DNA of 14,132 nt. It comes from Deltaproteobacteria bacterium (GTDB lineage: Bacteria; Desulfobacterota; Binatia; Binatales; Binataceae). Made by a program: the position numbers and the translations under genes. Below the pieces are notes generated by a model. That model had not been told where the DNA came from, ran no database searches, and saw only the letters and a list, made by a program, of their open reading frames with translations. The DNA is taken from contig JAJXYM010000351.1 of the NCBI GenBank assembly GCA_021780585.1, forward strand, positions 1 through 14,132, read 5' to 3'. This document shows, in pieces, positions 6,021-14,050 of this stretch; position 1 is the stretch's first letter, and every line of letters begins with the position of its first letter.

Positions 6021-8336
6021 TCAGTCGGCGTTCTTGTCGCCGGCGGCGGGAAAAATTTCGGCCTGTCCGGCCGCCGCTTCGGCTTCGACCGCCGGCGCGA
6101 AGAGGCCGTCGCGCTCGACGAAGGGCCGGAATTTTTCGTAGAGATCGGCAAGCTTCGCCTGATAGTAGATTACGTTCTCGTCGGGATTCGCCGAATCGTG
6201 GTCGGCCGCCAGTTTCGCCGCCGCCGCGACCTTCACCCGCGCGCCGCGCCCGGTCACGTAATAGGAAATCTGGTCGCCGCTCTGATACGGCCGCTCCGCG
6301 CGCAGCGCCAACTCGTACGCGGCCGAGACGTTGCGCCGCTTGCCGCCGATTTTGTCGCGATAGGCGGCGGGCGAGTCCTGCAGCGTCTCGGTTTTCATCA
6401 GCTCCGCGATACCGATTTCATGGCGCTCGATGCGCGCGCGGAAATCGTCATATAGCGCCGCGATTTCGCCGCGCCGATCCGCGAGCAGCAGCCGGAACAT
6501 CGCCTCCATGAAGCGGCGCTGGAAGCGCTCCAGCCCGCGCGACTTGAGGCCCGAGCCGCGCACCGTCATCTCGCCGCGCTCGTCGAGCAGGACGTAGTTC
6601 TTCATCTTGTACGAGAACATCGCGGGATAGCGGCCGTCGATCTCCAGCCGGATTCCGGGCGGCATCGCCGCGCCGATCTTGTCGAGCAGCGTATGCGCCG
6701 CCGGCTCGTCGTCGAGCGCGAACGGCGCGACGAAATAGATCCCGTCGGTGTCGACTTCGATCACCTGGGCGCCGTGACTCTCCAGTTCCGCGACCGCGCG
6801 TTGAATCAACTCCCGGCCGCGGCGGGTGACTTCGTTGGCCTGCGCGAAATCGTTGAAATGTCCCAGTGAAAAACCCAGATAGCCGTAAAACGAGTTGATC
6901 AGAATTTTGAACGTCTGCTGCAGCGCCTCCAGATCGCGCCGCGCCGATCCTTCAAGTTCGCGCGCCGCCGCCTTGGCTTCGACCCGGAAGCCGCGCAAAT
7001 CCTCGAGCAGCCGGATGAAAACTCCCAGTCGATCGCTGGCCGGCGCATGGCGCCCTTCGAGCATCAGCGACGGATAGAGCGAAGTCACGTCGCAATGGAG
7101 CACGTTGCGGGCGACGCCCACGCGCCGCACTTCGGTGTAGCCGCCCGCGACCTCGCTCGGCGCGGCCGGCGACGGAATCGAATGGCGGGCCGCAAGATAG
7201 GCGCGCATCAGCAGCGCGTCGATCTTCGTCGCGTTGCCGCGCAACGTCGCGTTTTGCAGCGAATAGGGGAAAATCTGCGCCTGAATAAAGTAGCTGGGCG
7301 TCAGTATTTCCGCCAGCGCGCCGGTCTCGCGCACGTCGTCGAGCGCGTACTCGAACATTTCGTCGGGCCGCTCCGCGAAATGCTCGGCCATTCGCGACGC
7401 GTCGAGATAGACGCGGTCCGCGCGCGCCAGCCCGAAATGAACCGCCAGCTCCTTGAGGCCGAAGCCCTCCAGCTCGCGGCTCGCGATATCGTAATGCTGC
7501 GCGAGGATCCACGTGTCGATAATCGATCGGCCGCGGATATCGTAGCGGCGATAGGCGATCGTGCGCTCCGCGATCTGCAGGCGCGAGGCCCGCGCGCGCA
7601 TTACGCCGCCGTCGCGTCCGAGCGCGAGCTTCACGCGCAAGCGCCGCGCGCGCTCCTCGATATATTCGAGATCGAAGCGGAACAGATTATGCCCCTCGAT
7701 CACGTCGGGATCGCGCTCGCGCACGATCCGCACCAGCTCCGCGAGCATCGCGCGCTCGTCCATCTGGTCGCCGCGAATCACCCGCTCGAAGCCGTCCGAA
7801 TCGCGCAGCGCGATCGCGACGATCCGGTCGCCCTCGCGCGCCGCCGACGGAAACTCGAAACCCGGCGTGGTGATCGTTTCGATATCGAGCTGCATCCGGC
7901 GCAGGTCGCCGTAGCGCATCCCGACAAAATGCGTCATCCCGGTCAGCATCAGATGCTGCTCGATCGGATCGGTGAGCGCGAACCAGGGCGCGTCGGGCGC
8001 GCCGCCAGCCTTGCCGCTGGCCTGGCGCAGATGGCGCCGCGCGGCTTCGAGAAGGTCGGCGTCGTCGAATTCGGCCAGATATTTGAAGCGGAAGTCGCCG
8101 TCGAGTTCGGTCAGCGTATGCGCGCCGCGCAAGCCCGCCATCAAATCGGGATCGGCGAGCAAGACGAACAGCCGGATCGGACGCCGTTCGCCGGCCACGG
8201 CGCCATCGACCCGCCGATAGATCACGACCTCACGATTTGAGGCGAGTTCGACCGCGATCACGCCCGGCTCGGCCGGATCGCCGAACAGCAGCCGGTTGCC
8301 GTAGAAACGGCTCAGGATTTCCTCGTAGCGATTCAT
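6021..8336 (-). CDS. polB: Family B DNA polymerase with 3'-5' exonuclease (Pol II type)
   Basis: The product is 771 residues, close to E. coli Pol II (783). Exonuclease motifs are intact: Exo I LDIET (D151, E153), Exo II GHNLFRFD (N217, D222) and Exo III YALDD (Y330, D334). Polymerase motifs are intact: the linker GGYTEV before the palm, motif A DVTSLYPS (D416), motif B KILINSFYG (K477-G485), motif C VDTDGIYF (D529, D531) and the KNY element (579-581). Motif C reads DTDG where most family B enzymes have DTDS. QAEIF (758-762), near the C-terminus, resembles a sliding-clamp binding peptide, the position where Pol II carries its own. The role is inferred as repair or translesion synthesis during replication restart. 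ATG 8336 is the first good start; its ribosome binding site is weak. It stands alone, converging on arsM, with no SOS box recognised upstream. Confidence 0.95.
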   Translation of the reverse strand: MNRYEEILSRFYGNRLLFGDPAEPGVIAVELASNREVVIYRRVDGAVAGERRPIRLFVLLADPDLMAGLRGAHTLTELDGDFRFKYLAEFDDADLLEAARRHLRQASGKAGGAPDAPWFALTDPIEQHLMLTGMTHFVGMRYGDLRRMQLDIETITTPGFEFPSAAREGDRIVAIALRDSDGFERVIRGDQMDERAMLAELVRIVRERDPDVIEGHNLFRFDLEYIEERARRLRVKLALGRDGGVMRARASRLQIAERTIAYRRYDIRGRSIIDTWILAQHYDIASRELEGFGLKELAVHFGLARADRVYLDASRMAEHFAERPDEMFEYALDDVRETGALAEILTPSYFIQAQIFPYSLQNATLRGNATKIDALLMRAYLAARHSIPSPAAPSEVAGGYTEVRRVGVARNVLHCDVTSLYPSLMLEGRHAPASDRLGVFIRLLEDLRGFRVEAKAAARELEGSARRDLEALQQTFKILINSFYGYLGFSLGHFNDFAQANEVTRRGRELIQRAVAELESHGAQVIEVDTDGIYFVAPFALDDEPAAHTLLDKIGAAMPPGIRLEIDGRYPAMFSYKMKNYVLLDERGEMTVRGSGLKSRGLERFQRRFMEAMFRLLLADRRGEIAALYDDFRARIERHEIGIAELMKTETLQDSPAAYRDKIGGKRRNVSAAYELALRAERPYQSGDQISYYVTGRGARVKVAAAAKLAADHDSANPDENVIYYQAKLADLYEKFRPFVERDGLFAPAVEAEAAAGQAEIFPAAGDKNAD

Positions 8337-8458
8337 CGCGCCGCGCCCACCGACGATTCTTGATCGCCGCGCGCGGCGTCACAACCTGACCGCCGGCGCA
8401 GGCGGGGGGTTCGATAAAGCGTCAAAATCCGCCTTGCGGATCGAGATTCTTCGTTTCG

Positions 8459-8473
8459 CTCAGAGTTTGTGAA
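8459..8473 (+). repeat. 15-base direct repeat, copy 1
   Basis: CTCAGAGTTTGTGAA occurs here and again at 8872-8886, both followed by a T-rich run. Its 12-base core AGAGTTTGTGAA (8462-8473) is also found inverted with one mismatch at 8551-8562 (TTCACGAACTCT), so 8462-8562 forms an inverted-repeat unit with a 77-base interior. Confidence 0.6.
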
Positions 8474-8550
8474 ATTTTCCGCTTTTCGGTCAAAACTCGA
8501 GCAAATTGCCCGGGTAAACTCGGCGGAATTGTTTTTGATAAATCGAAGAC

Positions 8551-8562
8551 TTCACGAACTCT
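8551..8562 (-). repeat. Inverted partner of the 15-base repeat
   Basis: TTCACGAACTCT is the reverse complement of 8462-8473 with one mismatch. It runs directly into CGGGATGACAG, which resembles the ends of common interspersed 'GATGAC' palindromic repeats. Confidence 0.45.
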
Positions 8563-8660
8563 CGGGATGACAGACTGGGCGGTGTCCGCGGCCGGGAGGG
8601 CCGAGTCGCGCCGCGCACGGGCGGGGAGCCGCGCGCATTTGCGAGTCCCTCTTATTGGTC

Positions 8661-8683
8661 ATGCCCGGGCTTGACCCGGGCAT
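8661..8683 (+). repeat. REP-like palindrome 1
   Basis: ATGCCCGGG and CCCGGGCAT are perfect 9-base arms around CTTGA, inside a GGTCATGCCCGGG...CATCCAT context. Very similar extragenic palindromes are widespread in alphaproteobacterial and some other genomes; I recognise the type from general knowledge and could not search for copies. Confidence 0.7.
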
Positions 8684-8695
8684 CCATCAATATGG

Positions 8696-8718
8696 ATTCG
8701 CCGGGCAAGCCCGCGAAT
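8696..8718 (+). repeat. REP-like palindrome 2
   Basis: ATTCGC (8696-8701) pairs with GCGAAT (8713-8718), and an inner GGGC/GCCC pair continues the stem past one unpaired C. It is flanked by ATGG on the left and GACTATTGG on the right, matching the flanks of palindrome 3. Confidence 0.65.
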
Positions 8719-8734
8719 GACTATTGGCCAGGCC

Positions 8735-8750
8735 GACGGACGGACGGACG
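8735..8750 (+). repeat. GACG tetranucleotide run (4 units)
   Basis: Four perfect GACG units sit between palindromes 2 and 3. Such short tandem runs can vary in copy number through slippage. There is no coding frame here, so no phase-variation role is implied. Confidence 0.7.
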
Positions 8751-8755
8751 GATGG

Positions 8756-8778
8756 ATTCTCGGGCCAAGCCCGAGAAT
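8756..8778 (+). repeat. REP-like palindrome 3
   Basis: ATTCTCGGGC and GCCCGAGAAT are perfect 10-base arms around a 3-base CAA loop, with ATGG before and GACTATT after. The match of flanks with palindrome 2 shows they are copies of one repeat unit whose stem bases have changed together, preserving the pairing. Confidence 0.7.
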
Positions 8779-8871
8779 GACTATTTGGGGTCATGCGGCG
8801 CTTTTGAGATCGATCCGATCGGCGCGCCGCCAGGCGCCAGACACTTCGGCTCCGTTCGCGGACTCGCTCCA

Positions 8872-8886
8872 CTCAGAGTTTGTGAA
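8872..8886 (+). repeat. 15-base direct repeat, copy 2
   Basis: Second copy of CTCAGAGTTTGTGAA, 413 bases from the first, so the pair brackets the three palindromes and the GACG run. Direct repeats bracketing such a block may mark a duplicated or mobile unit. Confidence 0.6.
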
Positions 8887-8957
8887 TTTTTTGAGGCGCG
8901 GATGTCCTCATGACGTTCGCTCGTGAAAACAATTCAGGCGTCAAGCTTCTTTTTGTC

Positions 8958-8980
8958 ATTCTGAGCCGCAGGCGAAGAAT
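8958..8980 (+). repeat. 'GTCATTCTGAG...GAAGAATCC' interspersed palindrome
   Basis: ATTCT (8958-8962) and AGAAT (8976-8980) close a hairpin of the form GTCATTCTGAGC...GCGAAGAATCC. This type is common between genes in several bacterial phyla. It lies about 75 bases downstream of the VWA gene stop and may act as its 3' hairpin. Confidence 0.6.
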
Positions 8981-9052
8981 CCCTAATCCGCCGCCGGAAG
9001 GAATACGCGGGCGATTTTTTTTCCGGCGCGAGGTTAAGCGGAGAGCAAGGCG

Positions 9053-10123
9053 TCAGATAATACCGGACGGGCGGGCGTGAATGACCGCTCCGGCATGACC
9101 TTTGACGGTGATCCGGATCGGTTTGTTCTCGGCATCAACAATTCCGATCGAATAGCCGTGGCCGATTGAATTGGTGAAGTCCATCAGGGCCGTTTCCATC
9201 TTCTGATCCGAATCCGCGTGAGCCGGTTTCACTATCCACAGACGCCCGCCCGTCTCGGTCGTCATTTTGGTCAACGCCTCTACGTCAACCCACGAATCCG
9301 GTTTGACGCCGAGCATTGCTCGAATAGATTGCAGACCGAGCGGATTTTTTGCAGCAGAGTTGCCAATTCCGACCGCGTAAATCGTTACATTATGTCTGAG
9401 CGCCTCATATGTAACGTCGCGCAATTTGGCCTTGCTCATGTTATCCATACCGTCCGTGATTACCAGCAATGTTCGGTTGAGATAATTGCTAAAGGAAAGT
9501 CCCGCAATGGCGCTAAGCATGGAATCATAAAGCGGCGTCTGACCATATGGTTCAACCTGACTGAGGCTGGCAATAGCACTCTGGTAATCACTCGTGAAAG
9601 GCTCGGCGATTTGAACTTTGTTCATTCCAAAGAAAAAATTGGAATCGAGCGACCCGCCAAACGTGAAGACGGCAAGCTCGTCGCAAGCACGGAACCTTGG
9701 CGCCGCTGCCGAAAGCTTCTCGCGAACGGTGTCGAATTTGCCGCCGCTGTCGAGCGAGAGTTTGTCTTTCATGCTCCCGGAGCTGTCGACCACGATCGCA
9801 ATCGCGGTCGGCAAATTTCCGTCGCTTGTACGGAAGTAATTGATCGGTACGGGACGCCCGTCGATCGAAAGCGAAAAGTCCGATTCTTTTAAGCCGTCGA
9901 TCGGCCTGCCGGAGCGGTCCGTGACGGTCACGATGAATTCTTTGAATCCCGGAGCCGACGTAATCTTCTTCGGCGGGATGTTGGGTAGCGGACAAAGCTT
10001 TAGCTGAAGCGGCGTGTGGAACATCGGCTGAAACGATGTCGGCGCCTGCCCGGTCGAGCATGCGGCCGCAAGCATGAGCGAAATCGCCGCCAGAAACGCC
10101 AGAGACCAATTACGGATTATCAT
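9053..10123 (-). CDS. VWA-domain lipoprotein
   Basis: The product is 356 residues from ATG 10123. Residues 1-22 form a lipoprotein signal: positive R4, a hydrophobic stretch, and lipobox LAAAC with lipidated C22. A GTG start at 10153 would add 10 residues and is less likely for a signal peptide, but neither start has a clear ribosome binding site. Residues about 60-100 (FIVTVTDRSGRPIDGLKESDFSLS) match the segment preceding VWA domains in the acidobacterial-type VWFA family. The VWA domain follows with a complete metal-ion-dependent adhesion site: DSSGS (113-117), T196 (GQTPLYDS) and D224 (ITDGMDN). Such proteins bind partner proteins on the outside of the inner membrane or in the periplasm. 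The ligand is unknown. It stands alone, downstream of metH on the same strand but separated by about 195 bases. Confidence 0.88.
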   Translation of the reverse strand: MIIRNWSLAFLAAISLMLAAACSTGQAPTSFQPMFHTPLQLKLCPLPNIPPKKITSAPGFKEFIVTVTDRSGRPIDGLKESDFSLSIDGRPVPINYFRTSDGNLPTAIAIVVDSSGSMKDKLSLDSGGKFDTVREKLSAAAPRFRACDELAVFTFGGSLDSNFFFGMNKVQIAEPFTSDYQSAIASLSQVEPYGQTPLYDSMLSAIAGLSFSNYLNRTLLVITDGMDNMSKAKLRDVTYEALRHNVTIYAVGIGNSAAKNPLGLQSIRAMLGVKPDSWVDVEALTKMTTETGGRLWIVKPAHADSDQKMETALMDFTNSIGHGYSIGIVDAENKPIRITVKGHAGAVIHARPSGII

Positions 10124-10318
10124 GATGCGGTCGCTGAGCAGGCGAGGTATCACGATTGTGGAGACTTACGCAAATTCGGTCCGCAATCCGCGATTGACCG
10201 GGATCGCGAGCAACCACAAACGCGCGACGGCTCGACACAATAGTGCAGTCGAGCGAAAAGAATCTGATTGACGATTTTGGGCGGGACGAAGCGCTGTGCC
10301 GGCTCGGGCGGCGAGCGG

Positions 10319-13300
10319 TCAACCGTGCGCGGCAGAAGCGATCGGTGGCGACGCGAGTTCGCGGTCGAGCGCTTCGATATCCCCCGGCGAGAGGCTGAAA
10401 TATTTCGCCAGCGGATTATGGAAGACGATCGCGCTGACTGAGCTTTCCGGATCCATCATATAGCCGTCGGTCAGCCGCACGCCGAGATCGTTCTGTTCGA
10501 TTTCGAGCAGGCGGAAAAGCTGCGCCTGATCTTCCAGCCGCGGACAGGCCGGATAGCCGAACGAAAAACGCTTGCCGTGATAATGCGCCTGGAACAGATC
10601 CTTGAGCGTCAGATTTTCCGGATCGCCAATCCCCCACATCCGCCGAATCTTCGCATGCATCAGTTCGGCGAACGCTTCGGCGCCTTCGAGCGCGAGCACC
10701 TGCAGGATATGCGAGCGCAGATAGTCGCCGCGCTCCTTCCATTCCTCGGCCAGCGCGCGCACGCCGTCGCCGATCGTCGTCACCATCATCGCGAGATAGT
10801 CCTGACGGCCCGAGGCCGCCGGCGTGGCGTAATCCGCAAGGCAGAGTCCAGGGGCGTCGGACTGGCGGCCGAAAGTGAAGGTTTCGAGCACGCGCCGTCC
10901 GTCCTGCGCATAGACCATCAGGGTGCGGTCGCCGTCCGAATGGACCGGGAAAAAGCGGTAGGCCGCGCGCGCGGAAATGTCCGGCCGCGCCAGCATCTCG
11001 TCCTCGACCGCGTCGACCGCCGCCTTGAGTTCGAGCGCCTTCGGCTCGCCGTCGGCGAGCGCCTGTTCGAAGTGGCGAAATCCGAGATGGCGCGTGTAGA
11101 GCATCACCGGATTCACGTAGCGCAGGATTTCCTCGAGGTCGTAGCCGCGAATCAGATGCAGCTTCAGGTCGGGCGGTTCCGGAATCGGCCCCTCATACAC
11201 GATCGCCGGACCGCGCCGCGCCGCAACATGAGGACCGGCGCTCGCCTTCGCCGCCGCACTGCGCATCCGTTCACTCTCGCGCTCCAATGACACCGCCAGC
11301 GCTTCGCGGCGCTGCGGATCCATCAGTTGATTCGCGAGATCGAGACCCTGCATCGCGTCATTGGCGTAGGCGACCAGTCCCTGGTATTCGGGCGCGATCT
11401 TGAGCCGCGTGAAGCGGGCGGAGAGCGCCGCGCCGCCGACCAGCATCGGACAGCGCACGCCCGCGGTCTTGAGGTCCTGCGCCGTCACGACCATCATCTG
11501 GGCGGATTTCACCAGCAGGCCGGACAGGCCGATCGCGTCCGGGCGATGCTGCTCGCAGGCGCGGATCAATTCCTCGGGCGGGACTTTGATTCCCAGATTG
11601 ACGACGCGGTAGCCGTTGTTGCTCAGGATGATATCGACCAGGTTCTTGCCGATATCGTGCACGTCGCCCTTGACGGTCGCGAGCAGGATAGTGCCCTTGT
11701 TGAGACCCTCGGCCTTGTCCATGAACGGCTCAAGATGGGCCACAGCGGCCTTCATCGCTTCGGCCGATTGCAGCACCTCGGCGACGATCATCTGATTCGC
11801 ATTGAACAGGCGCCCGACTTCGTCCATCCCGGCCATCAGCGGGCCGTTGATAATTTCGAGCGGCGAGCGGGTCTGGAGCGCCTCGTCGAGGTCTTCGATC
11901 AGGCCGTCTTTCGAGCCTTCGAGGATATAGAGGCCGAGCCGTTCGTCGAGCGGCATCGATTTGCGCTCGGCATGGGTGGGCTTGGCCTTTTTCTCGCGGA
12001 AATAGGCGGCGAAAGCAGCGATCGGATCGTCGCCGCGATTCCACAGCAGGTCCTCGGCCAGCCGCCGCTCCTCTTCGGGAATCGACGGATAGCGTTCGAG
12101 CTTTTCGGAATTGACGATCGCGAGGTCCAATCCGGCCTGCACGCAATGATAGAGCATCACCGAGTTCAGCACTTCCCGTCCGCTTTCAGGAAGTCCGAAC
12201 GACACGTTCGAGATGCCGAGCACGGTCTTCGCCAGCGGCATCGCGGCCTTGATCAGCCGGATACCTTCGATTGTCTCGACCGCCGAGCCGATATAGTTGC
12301 GATCGCCGGTGCCGACCGGAAAGACCAGCGGATCAAAGATGATATCCTCCGGCGCGACGCCGTAATTTTCGGTCAGCAGGCGATAGGAACGCTCGGCGAT
12401 CTGAAGCTTGCGATCGCGCGTGACCGCCTGCGCCTGCTGTTTGTCCTCGTCGATACAGCCGACGACCAGCGCGGCTCCATAGCGGCGCGCGAGCGGCACG
12501 ATCCGCCGGAAGCGCTCTTCGCCGTCCTCGAGATTGACCGAATTGATAATCGACTTGCCGGGCGTGCGCTTGAGCGATTCCTCGATCACGCGCGCATCGG
12601 TCGTGTCGATCATCAGGGGCGCCTTGATCTTCTTGACCAGCGGGCCGAGCAGCGCCGCCATGTCCGCAATTTCGTCGCGGTCGGGGTCCTGCACGCAGAC
12701 GTCGAGCACATGGGCGCCGCGTCGCACCTGCAGCCGGCCGACTTCCGCCGCCTCCTCGAACTTGCCCGCGCCGATCAGCCGTTTGAACTTGCGGCTGCCG
12801 AGCACGTTGGTGCGTTCCCCGACGATTATCGGCCGGGCGTCGTCCTCGATTACCAGCGCCTCGATACCGGTGACGATCGAACGGCGCGGCGCGGTGATTT
12901 CGCGCGGTGCGCCGGCGCTGGCGACCCGGGCGAGGGCGGCGATATGGGTGGGCGTCGTCCCGCAGCATCCGCCGACCACGTTCACCCATCGATTCGCGAT
13001 AAAGCGTTCGAGCTTGTGCGCCAGCGTGTCGGGCGTTTCGTTGTAGCAGCCCTCCTCGTCAGGCAATCCGGCGTTGGGCACGCAGGCGACGGGAAAGCGC
13101 GAAATCGCGGCCAGGGTGCGCAGATGGTCGGTCATGAAATCCGGGCCGGTCGCGCAATTGAGGCCAATCCAGAGCAAATCGCGATGGGCAAACGTGGCGT
13201 AAAACGCCTCGATATCCTGTCCCGCCAGCAGCGTCCCCATCGCTTCGATCGTGCCCGAAATCGCGACGCCGGCGGCGCTGCCGGTCGCCTCGAGCGCGCG

Positions 13301-13849
13301 GTCGATACCGATCAGGCCGGCCTTGCAATTGATCGAGTCCTGCACGGTTTCGAGCAACAACAGATCGACGCCGCCCTCGATCAGCCCCTCGGCCTGTTCC
13401 TGATACGCCGCCGCCAGCTCGTCGAAAGTCACGCCGCCGGTCACGGAGATACTGCGCGTCGTCGGCCCCATCGAGCCGGCGACGAAGCGCGGCCGCTCGG
13501 GAGTCGCGGCGGCGTCCGCCTCCTCGCGCGCGATGCGGGCGGCCAGGCGGTTGAGTTCGCGCGCCCGGTCGGCCAGTTCATATTCGGCTAAGACGATCGA
13601 AGTCGAGCCAAAGCTGTTGGTTTCGATTATATCCGCGCCGACCGCGAGAAAGCCGCGATGCAGCTCGCGGATCCGGTCCGGGCTGGTGCTGACGAGGTTT
13701 TCGTTGCAGCCGTCCAGATGCGGACCGCCGAAGTAGCTCGCGTGCAGATTCATGCCCTGAATCGAGGTGCCGGTCGCGCCGTCGAGCAGGACGATGCGGC
13801 GGGTGAGCAGGTCGCGAAGTGCGGCGATACGCTGGGCGGTCGTGTTCAT
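10319..13849 (-). CDS. metH: Cobalamin-dependent methionine synthase MetH
   Basis: MetH transfers a methyl group from 5-methyltetrahydrofolate to homocysteine through cobalamin. The product is 1176 residues from ATG 13849, typical for a four-module enzyme. Module 1 (about 10-310) is the homocysteine domain with zinc cysteines C232 (LNCATG) and C295-C296 (GGCCGTTPTH). Module 2 (about 335-600) binds methyl-folate (VGERTNVLGSRKF, IDTTDARV, SINS-type NSVNLEDG). Module 3 has the cap helices and DVHDIGKN (729-736), whose H731 ligates cobalt, then SGLLVKSAQMM and VGGAALS. Module 4 (about 890-1160) is the AdoMet reactivation domain with RFSFGYPACPRLEDQ. A TTG at 13861 would add four residues (MVLS) and is less likely. 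No cobalamin or SAM riboswitch is recognisable upstream, and no metF is adjacent. Confidence 0.97.
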   Translation of the reverse strand: MNTTAQRIAALRDLLTRRIVLLDGATGTSIQGMNLHASYFGGPHLDGCNENLVSTSPDRIRELHRGFLAVGADIIETNSFGSTSIVLAEYELADRARELNRLAARIAREEADAAATPERPRFVAGSMGPTTRSISVTGGVTFDELAAAYQEQAEGLIEGGVDLLLLETVQDSINCKAGLIGIDRALEATGSAAGVAISGTIEAMGTLLAGQDIEAFYATFAHRDLLWIGLNCATGPDFMTDHLRTLAAISRFPVACVPNAGLPDEEGCYNETPDTLAHKLERFIANRWVNVVGGCCGTTPTHIAALARVASAGAPREITAPRRSIVTGIEALVIEDDARPIIVGERTNVLGSRKFKRLIGAGKFEEAAEVGRLQVRRGAHVLDVCVQDPDRDEIADMAALLGPLVKKIKAPLMIDTTDARVIEESLKRTPGKSIINSVNLEDGEERFRRIVPLARRYGAALVVGCIDEDKQQAQAVTRDRKLQIAERSYRLLTENYGVAPEDIIFDPLVFPVGTGDRNYIGSAVETIEGIRLIKAAMPLAKTVLGISNVSFGLPESGREVLNSVMLYHCVQAGLDLAIVNSEKLERYPSIPEEERRLAEDLLWNRGDDPIAAFAAYFREKKAKPTHAERKSMPLDERLGLYILEGSKDGLIEDLDEALQTRSPLEIINGPLMAGMDEVGRLFNANQMIVAEVLQSAEAMKAAVAHLEPFMDKAEGLNKGTILLATVKGDVHDIGKNLVDIILSNNGYRVVNLGIKVPPEELIRACEQHRPDAIGLSGLLVKSAQMMVVTAQDLKTAGVRCPMLVGGAALSARFTRLKIAPEYQGLVAYANDAMQGLDLANQLMDPQRREALAVSLERESERMRSAAAKASAGPHVAARRGPAIVYEGPIPEPPDLKLHLIRGYDLEEILRYVNPVMLYTRHLGFRHFEQALADGEPKALELKAAVDAVEDEMLARPDISARAAYRFFPVHSDGDRTLMVYAQDGRRVLETFTFGRQSDAPGLCLADYATPAASGRQDYLAMMVTTIGDGVRALAEEWKERGDYLRSHILQVLALEGAEAFAELMHAKIRRMWGIGDPENLTLKDLFQAHYHGKRFSFGYPACPRLEDQAQLFRLLEIEQNDLGVRLTDGYMMDPESSVSAIVFHNPLAKYFSLSPGDIEALDRELASPPIASAAHG

Positions 13850-13972
13850 CGATAGAACCAATGGCGCCGTCGCCGGCGCGGTAACGAATTAGACTATCCG
13901 AGCGGTTAAGCTGCCGCAATTTGGACGCGCCGGTGACGCTTGGGACGCCTCGGGACGGCACGGGCGGGGCTT

Positions 13973-14008
13973 TGTAATCACCCGGCGCATCCTGTAACCA
14001 ACTATACT
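13973..14008 (+). promoter_or_regulatory. Candidate promoter and direct repeats before the right-edge gene
   Basis: TATACT (14003-14008) is a 5/6 match to a -10 box, but no good -35 lies at 16-18 bases. Instead TGTAATCA (13973-13980) and TGTAACCA (13993-14000) form a direct repeat with 20-base spacing, close to two helical turns, ending just before the -10. This looks like an activator-dependent promoter, or a GTAAC-type -35 of an alternative sigma factor. Confidence 0.4.
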
Positions 14009-14050
14009 GGGCGCGGGTGCATCTCGCGCCAGCCGACGACGGAGACGACG

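Larger units (their letters stand above)
8337..9052. other. Repeat-rich non-coding gap between polB and the VWA gene
   Basis: These 716 bases lie downstream of the VWA gene and upstream of polB (both minus strand). I see no credible gene; the frames that exist are read through palindromic repeats. The gap holds a 15-base direct repeat, an inverted partner of it, three tandem GC-rich palindromes, a GACG tetranucleotide run and a further 'GTCATTCTGAG' type palindrome. A run of eight T lies at 9015-9022. The polB promoter should lie near its right-hand start, but I could not identify it with confidence. Confidence 0.6.

Noticed and set aside
7047..8240. A 397-codon open frame on the plus strand
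   Set aside because: It is antisense to the DNA polymerase gene, whose motifs are all intact. Its composition is that of a GC-rich shadow frame.
8671..8913. An 80-codon plus-strand frame
   Set aside because: It is made of the REP-like palindromes and GACG run read as protein.
11327..13591. A 754-codon open frame on the plus strand
   Set aside because: It lies entirely opposite metH, has a low-complexity R/D/H/A-rich composition typical of an antisense frame of a GC-rich gene, and resembles no family.
13862..14050. A cobalamin or SAM riboswitch upstream of metH
   Set aside because: Read on the minus strand, no B12-box-like sequence or SAM-aptamer core was recognisable in the available upstream bases.
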